Source: a virus
Strand: one strand, 5' to 3'
IMG/VR virus record: IMGVR_UViG_3300000101_000053
Location: 1 to 37,420 of that record
Length of the DNA: 37,420 nt
The position numbers were made by a program, and so were the translations under genes. The notes under the pieces are model-generated. The model was not told the origin of the DNA and made no database searches. It saw only the letters and a program-made list of their open reading frames with translations. Below, in pieces: positions 30,896 to 37,420 of this stretch (positions are counted from its first letter, which is position 1; each line of letters opens with the position of its first letter).

Positions 30896-31105
30896 ATGAG
30901 CGATCAAAAAACAATGACTCTTTACCATGATGGTATGTACCCTGATGGTAAAGAGTTTGAAGTTGAACATGCTAAAAGGATATTAGCCATTAAGGACAAT
31001 GGCGGTATATATAAAAAGGAAAATGTCGATCAAGCAAAAAGAAGTACAAAAATCATTAGACGAGTTACCGGTAAAAGACCAACTAAGTCAAGCGATACAG
31101 CTTGA
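30896..31105 (+). CDS. Small head-region protein, 69 residues
   Basis: The product has a mixed N-terminal strand region (TMTLYHDGMYPDGKEFEVEH) and a basic C-terminus (KIIRRVTGKRPTKSS). It starts 1 base after the previous stop and overlaps the portal start by 83 bases, which is long for this genome. It may be a head accessory or scaffold-like factor. No family was recognised. Confidence 0.55.
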   Translation: MSDQKTMTLYHDGMYPDGKEFEVEHAKRILAIKDNGGIYKKENVDQAKRSTKIIRRVTGKRPTKSSDTA

Positions 31106-32786
31106 GGATAGAGTAAGGTTTCATACTGAGTCCTATGCAGGTAACAACGGCGTAGATAACTTCTATTTACATGATTACTTCAATTGGATAGGGACTTTAA
31201 TACCTGAGGATAAACTCAGACTTTATAAGTCCATGTTCAGATTTCCTTCTGAGTCTTGTACCTTATCTGATAAGGTGTTTGACATATACGAAAAGATATT
31301 CGACGGGCAAGATGCAAGCTTCAACTATGATTTCAATAGCAAAGAGACTAAGCAGAATGCTTTATCTTTTTTAGAAGAAATCGAGTTTAGATACAATTGG
31401 AGAAAAGACTCCATGAGGAAGTTTAGAACAGGTCACAATTCCTTGGTAGTTATAGATTTGCCTCAAGAGCAAAAAAATGATCAGCCAAACCCCTATTATT
31501 TCTTCTTAGATATAAGAAGCGTGATTCATGTTCAAACTTCCAAAAATTGTATCGACTGGTTAGTTTTTAGGATTAACGATGAGACTATAGCTGTATTAGA
31601 TGATACATCTTACCGGTTGTTTCAAGTCGATGATGCTCAAATAACTAAACTGCTTTTTGAGAAAGAACATGGATTAGGTTATACTCCATGTTGCTGGTTA
31701 GTTGATGATTTAATCGACGAACGAACACCTATAATTAGACGCAGCCCTATAACTGCTTATCTAACCCAATACGATAAATACTTACTTTTTACGGTTTCTA
31801 AACAGGTTTTTGACCTTTACGGTCCTTATCCTATTATATGGGTATTCAGCGAAGATTGCGAATACATGCAGGAATCGACTAGAGGAGATGAGTATACTAG
31901 AATAGAATGTAGAGGTGGGTATCTAGTAAATGAGAGTGGAGTTTCCTTGCTAGATGGCTCTAAACTTAAAGAATGCCCAGAATGTGCTAGAAGACGGATT
32001 ACAGGAGCTGGAGGTATATTGGAAGTTGAGCCCCCATCAGGTATGAATGAGAAAACAAATCTCAGAGAGCCTGTAGGTATTGTGGAAATTGGCACTGGGC
32101 AACTCAATTACAATGTAGAAGAGGTTGAGAGACGAAAAACAGAGATACTTAAAGGACTTACAGGTAACGACATAGATTTTATAACCGAAGCAGTCAATAA
32201 GACTCAAATGGTTGGATCTTTTGAAAGTAGAAAGAGTATACTACTTAAAATTAAGATCGGTTTTGAAAAAGTGGAGAACTTCGTTACTAAAACTATGCTT
32301 AGATTACGATTCAATGAAAAATTGAATGTATCTATATCATACGGAAGTGAGTTTTATTTATATGATGCTGATACAATACTAAAGAACTACACAGATAGAC
32401 GAGCTAGTAAATTGGATGTAGCTACTTTGGATTATTTACATGATCAGTATACGAGTACAAGATTTAAGAACAATAACTATGCTCTAAAGCGTAGTTTGAT
32501 AGTTAATAACTTAGATCCTTTACGCCATGTAACCTTAGAAGAAGCTATAAAGCTTCAAGGATTAGATGTAATAAGCTTAGAGGATTTACAAGTAAAAGCT
32601 AATTTATCTTCTTTGATAGCCAGGTTTGAAAGAGAGCAGATAAGCATAGTGGAATACGGAGAAGATTTAACTTTTGAAGCTAAAATTAAAGATATTAAGA
32701 AAACTATAAAAACTTATTTACATGAAAAAAGTAATCAAGACCCCAGTAGTGACTCCGAAGCAGGAGCCAACAGCACCCAAGTCTAG
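31023..32786 (+). CDS. Portal protein
   Basis: The start at 31023 follows AAAAAGGAAA; an earlier in-frame ATG at 30999 adds 8 residues. The 587-residue product has the size and position of a portal protein: after TerL, before scaffold and capsid. Its sequence shows a helical, polar N-terminus, a central region with strands (ECRGGYLVNESG) and a Cys pair (CPECARRRI), and a long helical C-terminal third (LDYLHDQYTSTRF, DLQVKANLSSLIARFE) expected for the portal stem and crown. It would form the dodecameric DNA entry ring. It overlaps the genes on both sides, by 83 and 65 bases. Identified mainly by synteny and fold pattern. Confidence 0.75.
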   Translation: MSIKQKEVQKSLDELPVKDQLSQAIQLEDRVRFHTESYAGNNGVDNFYLHDYFNWIGTLIPEDKLRLYKSMFRFPSESCTLSDKVFDIYEKIFDGQDASFNYDFNSKETKQNALSFLEEIEFRYNWRKDSMRKFRTGHNSLVVIDLPQEQKNDQPNPYYFFLDIRSVIHVQTSKNCIDWLVFRINDETIAVLDDTSYRLFQVDDAQITKLLFEKEHGLGYTPCCWLVDDLIDERTPIIRRSPITAYLTQYDKYLLFTVSKQVFDLYGPYPIIWVFSEDCEYMQESTRGDEYTRIECRGGYLVNESGVSLLDGSKLKECPECARRRITGAGGILEVEPPSGMNEKTNLREPVGIVEIGTGQLNYNVEEVERRKTEILKGLTGNDIDFITEAVNKTQMVGSFESRKSILLKIKIGFEKVENFVTKTMLRLRFNEKLNVSISYGSEFYLYDADTILKNYTDRRASKLDVATLDYLHDQYTSTRFKNNNYALKRSLIVNNLDPLRHVTLEEAIKLQGLDVISLEDLQVKANLSSLIARFEREQISIVEYGEDLTFEAKIKDIKKTIKTYLHEKSNQDPSSDSEAGANSTQV

Positions 32787-33036
32787 GTTTACACCTAATG
32801 CAACACAGCAGAAAGATTTAGATAATTTACCTGATGACTTCGTAGCTGTGGTTATTGAGAAGAGAGAAAGAGATCCTGATACAGGTGAATTGGTATCTAA
32901 ACCTATATTATATATGACCGACAAAAGAAGTTGGTCTACATTCTATTCTAATAGAGCTAGTCAAGGTTATAAGGTTAATGAGGTATTAGCAGGAGTAGAG
33001 GGAGTAAAGCGGGATCCTGACAAAGGATGGAACTAA
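32722..33036 (+). CDS. P/K-rich small head-operon protein with DKR-FY motif
   Basis: The 104-residue protein has a Pro/Lys/Thr-rich N-terminus (KTPVVTPKQEPTAPKS), then EKRERDPDTGELVSKP and MTDKRSWSTFYSNRASQG. Layout and the DKR...FY pair resemble the proteins at 23319 and 26520, though similarity is weaker. It overlaps the portal 3' end by 65 bases and lies before the scaffold. It may be a small capsid-assembly or connector factor; this is uncertain. Confidence 0.55.
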   Translation: MKKVIKTPVVTPKQEPTAPKSRFTPNATQQKDLDNLPDDFVAVVIEKRERDPDTGELVSKPILYMTDKRSWSTFYSNRASQGYKVNEVLAGVEGVKRDPDKGWN

Positions 33037-33072
33037 CTGATTAATTAACTAAACATAAAATAGAGCCTTTTT

Positions 33073-33930
33073 ATGAACACGATTTTAGACTTATTAAACG
33101 CACAAGAAGATCTTAAAACATTACCTGAAGATCAGAAAAAGCAGATTGAAAGCATATTCACTGCTCAACTTGGAGCTCAGCACAAAAAGATCCATTCAAC
33201 CTACGACGGTTTAGTAAAAGAAGTTTTAGGTGAAGATAAACCAGGAGGTACATTATCTTCTGACTTTATCAAAAACAAGTTAACAGGATTACTTAGCGAA
33301 AGAGACACTCTTAAAGAAGAGTTAAAAGGTAAGATTCCTGAAGGAGCTGCAAAGCAGAAATTAGCTGATGCTGAAAAGCTTGTTACTGATCTTAGAACAG
33401 AACTAAGCGAAGCAGAAGCTAAATTTAATGCTAATCTACACAGCATTAAAGTTAACAACCACCTAGCAACAGCTTTAAACAAGTTGAAATTTGTAGATGA
33501 GGAAACCATTCCTAAAGTAGTAAGAGACAGCTACGTTAAGAGTGCTTTAGCTGAAATACAAAATGAATTTAAGTTAGAGCTAGGAGAGGATGGTGGAGCT
33601 GTGTATAGAAACAAAACCACAGGTGATATACATGCCAATAAGAGCAATGCTTTGAGGCCTTATACAACTGAGGAGCTTTTAGCTGAGAAGTTAAAGCATG
33701 TAACAAAGCAAAATGTGGTGAGAGAAGGTTTAGGACTTAATACCAAGGTCATTAAAGCTCCAGGGATAGAATCTGATATAAAGATAACAGCTTCCTCTAA
33801 AATAGAGGCTGATGAGCAGATCAGAAAAGCCTTAAGTGCTAAAGGTATTGAAACAAGCAGTAATAAATACCAAGATATGTTCTCTAAAGCGAGAGCAGCT
33901 AACAATGTTAGTGAATTACCAACGAGATAA
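33073..33930 (+). CDS. Capsid scaffold-like protein
   Basis: The 285-residue protein is highly charged and mainly helical, with a coiled-coil centre (EKLVTDLRTELSEAEAKFNA) and few aromatic residues, as expected of a scaffold. The N-terminus (MNTILDLLNAQEDLKTLP) and a looser C-terminal part rich in Lys, Ser and Ala fit capsid-binding ends. It lies immediately before the major capsid gene, the standard place. A protease domain was not seen, so it may be removed by a separate protease or leave intact. Assignment by composition and position. Confidence 0.75.
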   Translation: MNTILDLLNAQEDLKTLPEDQKKQIESIFTAQLGAQHKKIHSTYDGLVKEVLGEDKPGGTLSSDFIKNKLTGLLSERDTLKEELKGKIPEGAAKQKLADAEKLVTDLRTELSEAEAKFNANLHSIKVNNHLATALNKLKFVDEETIPKVVRDSYVKSALAEIQNEFKLELGEDGGAVYRNKTTGDIHANKSNALRPYTTEELLAEKLKHVTKQNVVREGLGLNTKVIKAPGIESDIKITASSKIEADEQIRKALSAKGIETSSNKYQDMFSKARAANNVSELPTR

Positions 33931-33988
33931 TAAGCGTCTAGAGCCACGGCGTTGAAGTATATTTTTTTTAATTTATCAATGAATTTAT

Positions 33989-35038
33989 ATGTCTTTAGTA
34001 ACAACGTTATCACAGGAGTTCAGACGAATGACTCCTAGGTTCGATAATTTCGAGCTACGTCTTACTACCGCTGGGCTATACGATGCTTTTTTACGTCAAA
34101 CTAAAGGATCATCTAGTTTCATCACGCCTGCTTTAAAGCAGACTGCTGCGATGTCCCCCGGTAGAGATTTAAAGATCCCAGTGATCAATTACAAGGATGT
34201 TACCGTCCGGTCCACTCGTCCTCTGACGATCGTGGCTGATGAAAACACATCCGCTCTTTACACAGTTGTTTGGAACACGTATGCTTACGGTTTCAAAATG
34301 TACCGAGCACAGCACAAGAACAACGACGTGTCTTACCAGTTAGATTGGAACAAGAAGTATTTGGCAATGATTAAGAAAATGCGGTCAACGATTGAAGCTG
34401 CAGCTTATACAGCTATCGATGCAGCTAAAACGCAAGTTTTACCTACTGTTGTTGGTGGTCATACATTCGCAACGAGTTTATTGAGTGAAACCGGAATTGC
34501 AACTCTTAATGATAGTTATATCCTTAACGATTTGGATCCTTCCATGAATACTAACGATTTTGACTTCTTCGGAGGTGATATTGTTGGTAACCAAGGTTTG
34601 AATGCGATTCTATCTCGTATGGCTGGATTTAGCAAGTTCAATAGTGAGAACAAAACTCTTCCTTACCAGGATAAGTTTATGCACTTCTCTAATTCTATTC
34701 CTGATGCTGGTGCAGCGAAAGCTACTGGATTTGGTATTGCAGATGGTCACTTAGGACTATTAACTAGAGTTGAGCCAGATTCTGAAATGAGAACTAAGCT
34801 GAAAACAGGTCATGAATGGGATAAAGTGAATGTTCCTTTACTAGGAATCGAAATGGGTTCTTATACTTACGAAGAAGCAGTTGATGCATCTGGTTTAGGT
34901 GCTCATGCAACCCACTTAACAAGAACAGGAGCTGAGGTATTTGACTTCGCAGTCGATATGGCTTTTGTAATTGCCTACAACTCTGATCGAACTACTATTC
35001 CAAGTGGTATCTTGAAATTTGATATTGCAACAGTATAA
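33989..35038 (+). CDS. Major capsid protein (HK97-like fold)
   Basis: The 349-residue product has an alpha/beta pattern fitting the HK97 fold: an N-terminal helical arm (SLVTTLSQEFRRMTPRFDNF), a stretch with GRDLKIPVINYKDVTVRSTRP, a long helix (MIKKMRSTIEAAAYTAIDAAK) and a C-terminal beta strand/loop domain (FDFAVDMAFVIAYN). No cleavage site was recognised. It follows the scaffold and is followed by a strong terminator, so it can be the most abundant late transcript. A T-rich tract lies upstream of the start (33962-33970). Confidence 0.85.
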   Translation: MSLVTTLSQEFRRMTPRFDNFELRLTTAGLYDAFLRQTKGSSSFITPALKQTAAMSPGRDLKIPVINYKDVTVRSTRPLTIVADENTSALYTVVWNTYAYGFKMYRAQHKNNDVSYQLDWNKKYLAMIKKMRSTIEAAAYTAIDAAKTQVLPTVVGGHTFATSLLSETGIATLNDSYILNDLDPSMNTNDFDFFGGDIVGNQGLNAILSRMAGFSKFNSENKTLPYQDKFMHFSNSIPDAGAAKATGFGIADGHLGLLTRVEPDSEMRTKLKTGHEWDKVNVPLLGIEMGSYTYEEAVDASGLGAHATHLTRTGAEVFDFAVDMAFVIAYNSDRTTIPSGILKFDIATV

Positions 35039-35058
35039 AATTTCATAGTTTTCCATAA

Positions 35059-35096
35059 GGCAGGAAGCTTTAGTGCTTAGTTTCCTGCCGCTTTTT
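35059..35096 (+). terminator. Rho-independent terminator after the capsid gene
   Basis: Stem GGCAGGAA (35059-35066) / TTCCTGCC (35082-35089), then G and CTTTTT. It would limit read-through from the capsid gene into the connector genes. Confidence 0.85.
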
Positions 35097-35109
35097 AACT
35101 AACACATCT

Positions 35110-36228
35110 ATGTTTAATATAACAACTATAAAAACTGAATTTGCGGACTTAGTAGGATGGCGTCAAAGCCTAAGTACTGATGACGTTCAGATAGATGCTG
35201 CACTGTTAACTAGCACATCAGGATTATACTATTCAGACATTCACCCACTGTTGACTTATGCTAATATAGCCTCTGTAGCTCCTGATTATGCCTCTATAGT
35301 TGGAGCTACAGAAACTATAAATGACTTCTTAACTCAAAAGACAGATCAAAGTATTATTAACCTACTACACAAGTGGTTAGGCCAGAAGATAGTTAAGAAG
35401 ACAGCAAAAAACCTCTTATCCAGAAAGAAACTATTTGAATTGTCAGGCAATCTCACAAATTTAACTGCTTCATCAGATAAGCGAGTAGGCTATGAGATAG
35501 TGCCTAAGAGACGAACAGGGATTAAATTCACAATAACCCAATTAGGTTTATTGTTTACAGATGCTCAGCCTAGTTTAGATATAAAGCTATTTAGGTCTGG
35601 GACTAGTGCTCCTATATATACTGAGAATGTTAACTACGATACAGCTGGATCTGAAAAGTGGATTACTATAACTACTCCTTGGGAATTAGATTCAGGTTAT
35701 TCTTACTACTTACAGTATGATCACAATGTTATAGCTGGTTCTTCAATCAATGGAGCTGAGGATCATACGCTTGGAGGTAATGGAACACATGCTTTTAACA
35801 GCAACCGATACTTTAGCATACATGGAATAACGACACTTAATTCAAATGCTGCTTTAGGTGACTTAGAGAATACTGTATATTCTCATGATGACAACTACGG
35901 AATAAATCTTAAGTTCGACGTTAGATGTGACTATACTAGTTTTATTGCTGATACTAAAGGATTATTTGCTAGAGCTGTACAACTGCAGGTTGGTATAGAC
36001 ATGTTAAATCTACTTCAATCTAACCCTGAAAGTAGAGTTAACAGAAATGAAGCTAATATCAACTGGCAGAAGATGCAATTAGCCTTATATGGCGAATCTG
36101 ATAAGAAGCCTTATGGTTTAGTACACGATTTAGACTTAGCTATTAAAGCCATACAGTTTGATGTAACTGGAATAGATAGTGTGTGTTTACCTTGTGGTCG
36201 ATCAGGTGTTAGATACAAGACAATATGA
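35110..36228 (+). CDS. Virion structural protein of the head-tail region
   Basis: The 372-residue product has an N-terminal helical part (FLTQKTDQSIINLLHKWLG), a middle with many beta strands (YEIVPKRRTGIKFTITQL, IKLFRSGTSAPIY) resembling a carbohydrate-binding-like sandwich, and a conserved-looking end CLPCGRSGVRYKTI. It lies after the capsid gene and before tail-completion-like genes, so it is probably a head-tail connector or a decorated capsid-associated protein. Its stop overlaps the next start (ATGA). Function is inference from position. Confidence 0.6.
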   Translation: MFNITTIKTEFADLVGWRQSLSTDDVQIDAALLTSTSGLYYSDIHPLLTYANIASVAPDYASIVGATETINDFLTQKTDQSIINLLHKWLGQKIVKKTAKNLLSRKKLFELSGNLTNLTASSDKRVGYEIVPKRRTGIKFTITQLGLLFTDAQPSLDIKLFRSGTSAPIYTENVNYDTAGSEKWITITTPWELDSGYSYYLQYDHNVIAGSSINGAEDHTLGGNGTHAFNSNRYFSIHGITTLNSNAALGDLENTVYSHDDNYGINLKFDVRCDYTSFIADTKGLFARAVQLQVGIDMLNLLQSNPESRVNRNEANINWQKMQLALYGESDKKPYGLVHDLDLAIKAIQFDVTGIDSVCLPCGRSGVRYKTI

Positions 36229-36653
36229 GTTTTCTAAATAAGATAAAAGGTTTAGGTTCATACATAATCAATAGGTCTAAGATCATTGAAGAAGTATTGA
36301 ATGAGCTTAAAGACGATATAGCTGAAATGAATAGGCAACAAATGCTTAGAGGAGAGACGAGTAAAGGAGGTCCTATACTACCTGAATATGCAGACAGCTA
36401 CTTAAAAACCAAAAGAAAATTAAGTCAACCGTCATACGTCACCTTATTTAAAACAGGTGATTTTCATAGTTCTATAAAAACTGAAGTGACTCGTAAGCGA
36501 TTCGAGTTAATCGCCACAGATGAAAAAACAGAAAAACTATTAGCTAAATACGGTGAAGATGTTTTAGGTTTGAACGATCAAAACCTTAAGATAATAAAAG
36601 ATAAAATAGCAGATAGACTAAATTCAAAATTCAAAGAAGCTATAAATGTATAA
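36225..36653 (+). CDS. Tail-completion-like (HK97 gp10-like) protein
   Basis: The 142-residue protein is helical and basic (LNKIKGLGSYIINRSKIIEE), with a central GGPILPEYADSYLKTKRK and a C-terminal AKYGEDVLGLNDQNLKIIKD. This pattern (long N-terminal helix, GTxxxP-type turn, FKTGDFHSS strand, helical end) resembles neck or head-tail joining proteins. It overlaps its neighbours by 4 and 8 bases. Named by pattern and gene order. Confidence 0.6.
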   Translation: MSFLNKIKGLGSYIINRSKIIEEVLNELKDDIAEMNRQQMLRGETSKGGPILPEYADSYLKTKRKLSQPSYVTLFKTGDFHSSIKTEVTRKRFELIATDEKTEKLLAKYGEDVLGLNDQNLKIIKDKIADRLNSKFKEAINV

Positions 36654-37236
36654 TCCAGCGAAACCTATATTAGCAGATGCCGTTTATTTCGATAAAGCTT
36701 TTGCTGAGATCGGTGATAAGCTTTCAACTGATTTAACATGGTTAACTAATAACTATGGAAGAGCTGAATACATACCCGAATTGGATGATCTAGGGAAGGT
36801 CTATGGGAAAACCATATATTTCCCTGCAGTTTACGTCGGGGACCCTAAGAAGCCAACAGAATACCTCAGTATGATGCCAGATGAGCATCTTGATAACCAC
36901 GTTTTCTTTTTACTAGAAGATGTACAAGAGATAAATCCTAGATTAGGAACTATAGGTAATATGAAATCTGAGTTCTCCATCATTTTTTGGTGGGACTACA
37001 GAAAGGTATATGTAGATCACCTTGTAAGATCTGTAGAGAATGTCAAGAAAGATATTTTAACTGTATTATTAAAAGCAGCTTTCAAAACATGCACATTGGA
37101 TATTAAGTTTAGTTACGTTGATAACAAAAATGTCTATCTAAATTTTGAAGCTGATCAAGTTAATAGAAAGTACTTGATGCGCCCTTATGGCGGATTGAAA
37201 TTATCTGGAACCATTAAATTAAACACGACATGTTAG
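36646..37236 (+). CDS. Tail-terminator-like protein
   Basis: The 196-residue product has an alpha/beta pattern with aromatic strands (DEHLDNHVFFLLEDVQEI, SEFSIIFWWDYRKVYVDH), long central helices and a C-terminal strand LKLSGTIKLNTTC. It follows the connector genes and should precede the tail tube gene, the usual place of the tail terminator. It overlaps the next small frame (ATGTTAG). Assignment by position and size. Confidence 0.55.
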   Translation: MYNPAKPILADAVYFDKAFAEIGDKLSTDLTWLTNNYGRAEYIPELDDLGKVYGKTIYFPAVYVGDPKKPTEYLSMMPDEHLDNHVFFLLEDVQEINPRLGTIGNMKSEFSIIFWWDYRKVYVDHLVRSVENVKKDILTVLLKAAFKTCTLDIKFSYVDNKNVYLNFEADQVNRKYLMRPYGGLKLSGTIKLNTTC

Positions 37237-37409
37237 AACAGTTATTACTTAGACTAGGATTTGTTAAACTCGATGTTCTTTTAAAGGAACGCCTAAAATC
37301 CTTTGAACTAGAAAAGAAACTAAAGAGAATTGAGGAAAAAAAATCCTTTGAACTAGAAAAGAAACTAAAGAGAATTGAGGAAAAAAAAACATTAGGCAAG
37401 ATCTCTTAA
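37230..37409 (+). CDS. Small coiled-coil protein with tandem duplication
   Basis: The 59-residue product starts inside the stop of the upstream gene. A hydrophobic start (EQLLLRLGFVKLDVLL) is followed by two copies of SFELEKKLKRIEEKK, a 15-residue coiled-coil-like unit that is strongly charged. It may be a short helical tail-assembly factor. Its reading frame is the only one that keeps both repeats intact. No family recognised. Confidence 0.55.
   Translation: MLEQLLLRLGFVKLDVLLKERLKSFELEKKLKRIEEKKSFELEKKLKRIEEKKTLGKIS
37299..37388 (+). repeat. 45-bp tandem coding duplication
   Basis: Two adjacent units (37299-37343 and 37344-37388), identical as far as can be seen, encode SFELEKKLKRIEEKK twice. 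The length is a multiple of three, so the frame is kept. The identity suggests a recent duplication. Confidence 0.95.
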
Positions 37410-37420
37410 CTAACCACAAC

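Overview
The window is part of the genome of a tailed double-stranded DNA phage (siphovirus-like), or a closely related prophage, of a Bacteroidota host. The phage assignment rests on a large terminase, portal, scaffold, HK97-like major capsid protein, head-tail genes and the end of a tape measure gene. The host assignment rests on Sec signal peptides ending in the Bacteroidota-style A-Q junction, NVGIGTxxP-LDVNG surface-protein repeats, an exact match to the Bacteroidota -7 promoter element (TAnnTTTG) at 30210-30217, low GC and few Shine-Dalgarno sites. No integrase or clear CI-type repressor is seen, so lifestyle is undecided. The segment between the tail-terminator gene (right end) and the tape measure (left end) is missing, so the window looks like most of a genome cut inside the tail module.

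Layout. (1) 1-9755, plus strand: C-terminus of the tape measure, a large tail-tip protein, four proteins with Sec signal peptides (two are fibre-like, one ends in an S74 chaperone domain), then a membrane/lysis-like cassette (a one-TM coiled-coil protein, a cupin-like protein, a signal-peptide plus TM protein). It ends at a strong bidirectional terminator (9777-9806). (2) 9815-22705, minus strand: nucleotide metabolism and replication. Reading in transcription order from the right: small unknown genes, a SAM methyltransferase, dUTPase, a thymidylate synthase-family enzyme, an HTH protein, DUF2800, a DUF2815 ssDNA-binding-like protein, family A DNA polymerase, a VapE-like primase-helicase, a VRR-NUC nuclease, an SNF2-like helicase, dCMP deaminase, and small genes including a DUF6378-like protein. 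Most neighbours overlap by a few bases, which suggests one long operon. (3) 22706-26912, minus strand: early accessory genes of unknown function, including a three-member paralogue family, two members of a P/K-rich family, a 48-aa zinc protein, a 50-aa membrane protein and several hairpins. (4) 26913-28517: a 1.6-kb non-coding divergent region. It holds extremely AT-rich repeats, four copies of a 27-bp dyad, a 75-bp tandem duplication and about 26 copies of a 9-bp core (GAASGTTCA), mostly at 18-bp spacing. It is the best candidate for the origin and/or master control region. (5) 28518-37409, plus strand: packaging and head genes (small and large terminase, portal, scaffold, capsid) and head-tail connector genes.

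How it fits together: the divergent region would fire the leftward early/replication genes and the rightward late genes. dCMP deaminase, dUTPase and the TS-family enzyme shape the pyrimidine pool. DUF2815, PolA, VapE, VRR-NUC, SNF2 and DUF2800 replicate and recombine the DNA. The rightward genes package it and build the particle. The replication module has the same content as one familiar from Firmicutes phages. The most interesting unexplained items are the GAASGTTCA array and the dyads beside it, a 16-bp word present at three distant sites (28 bp with one mismatch at two of them), a TS-family enzyme carrying Asp where thymidylate synthases carry Asn, signal peptides on a run of tail-distal proteins, and two protein-like frames each interrupted by one amber codon.
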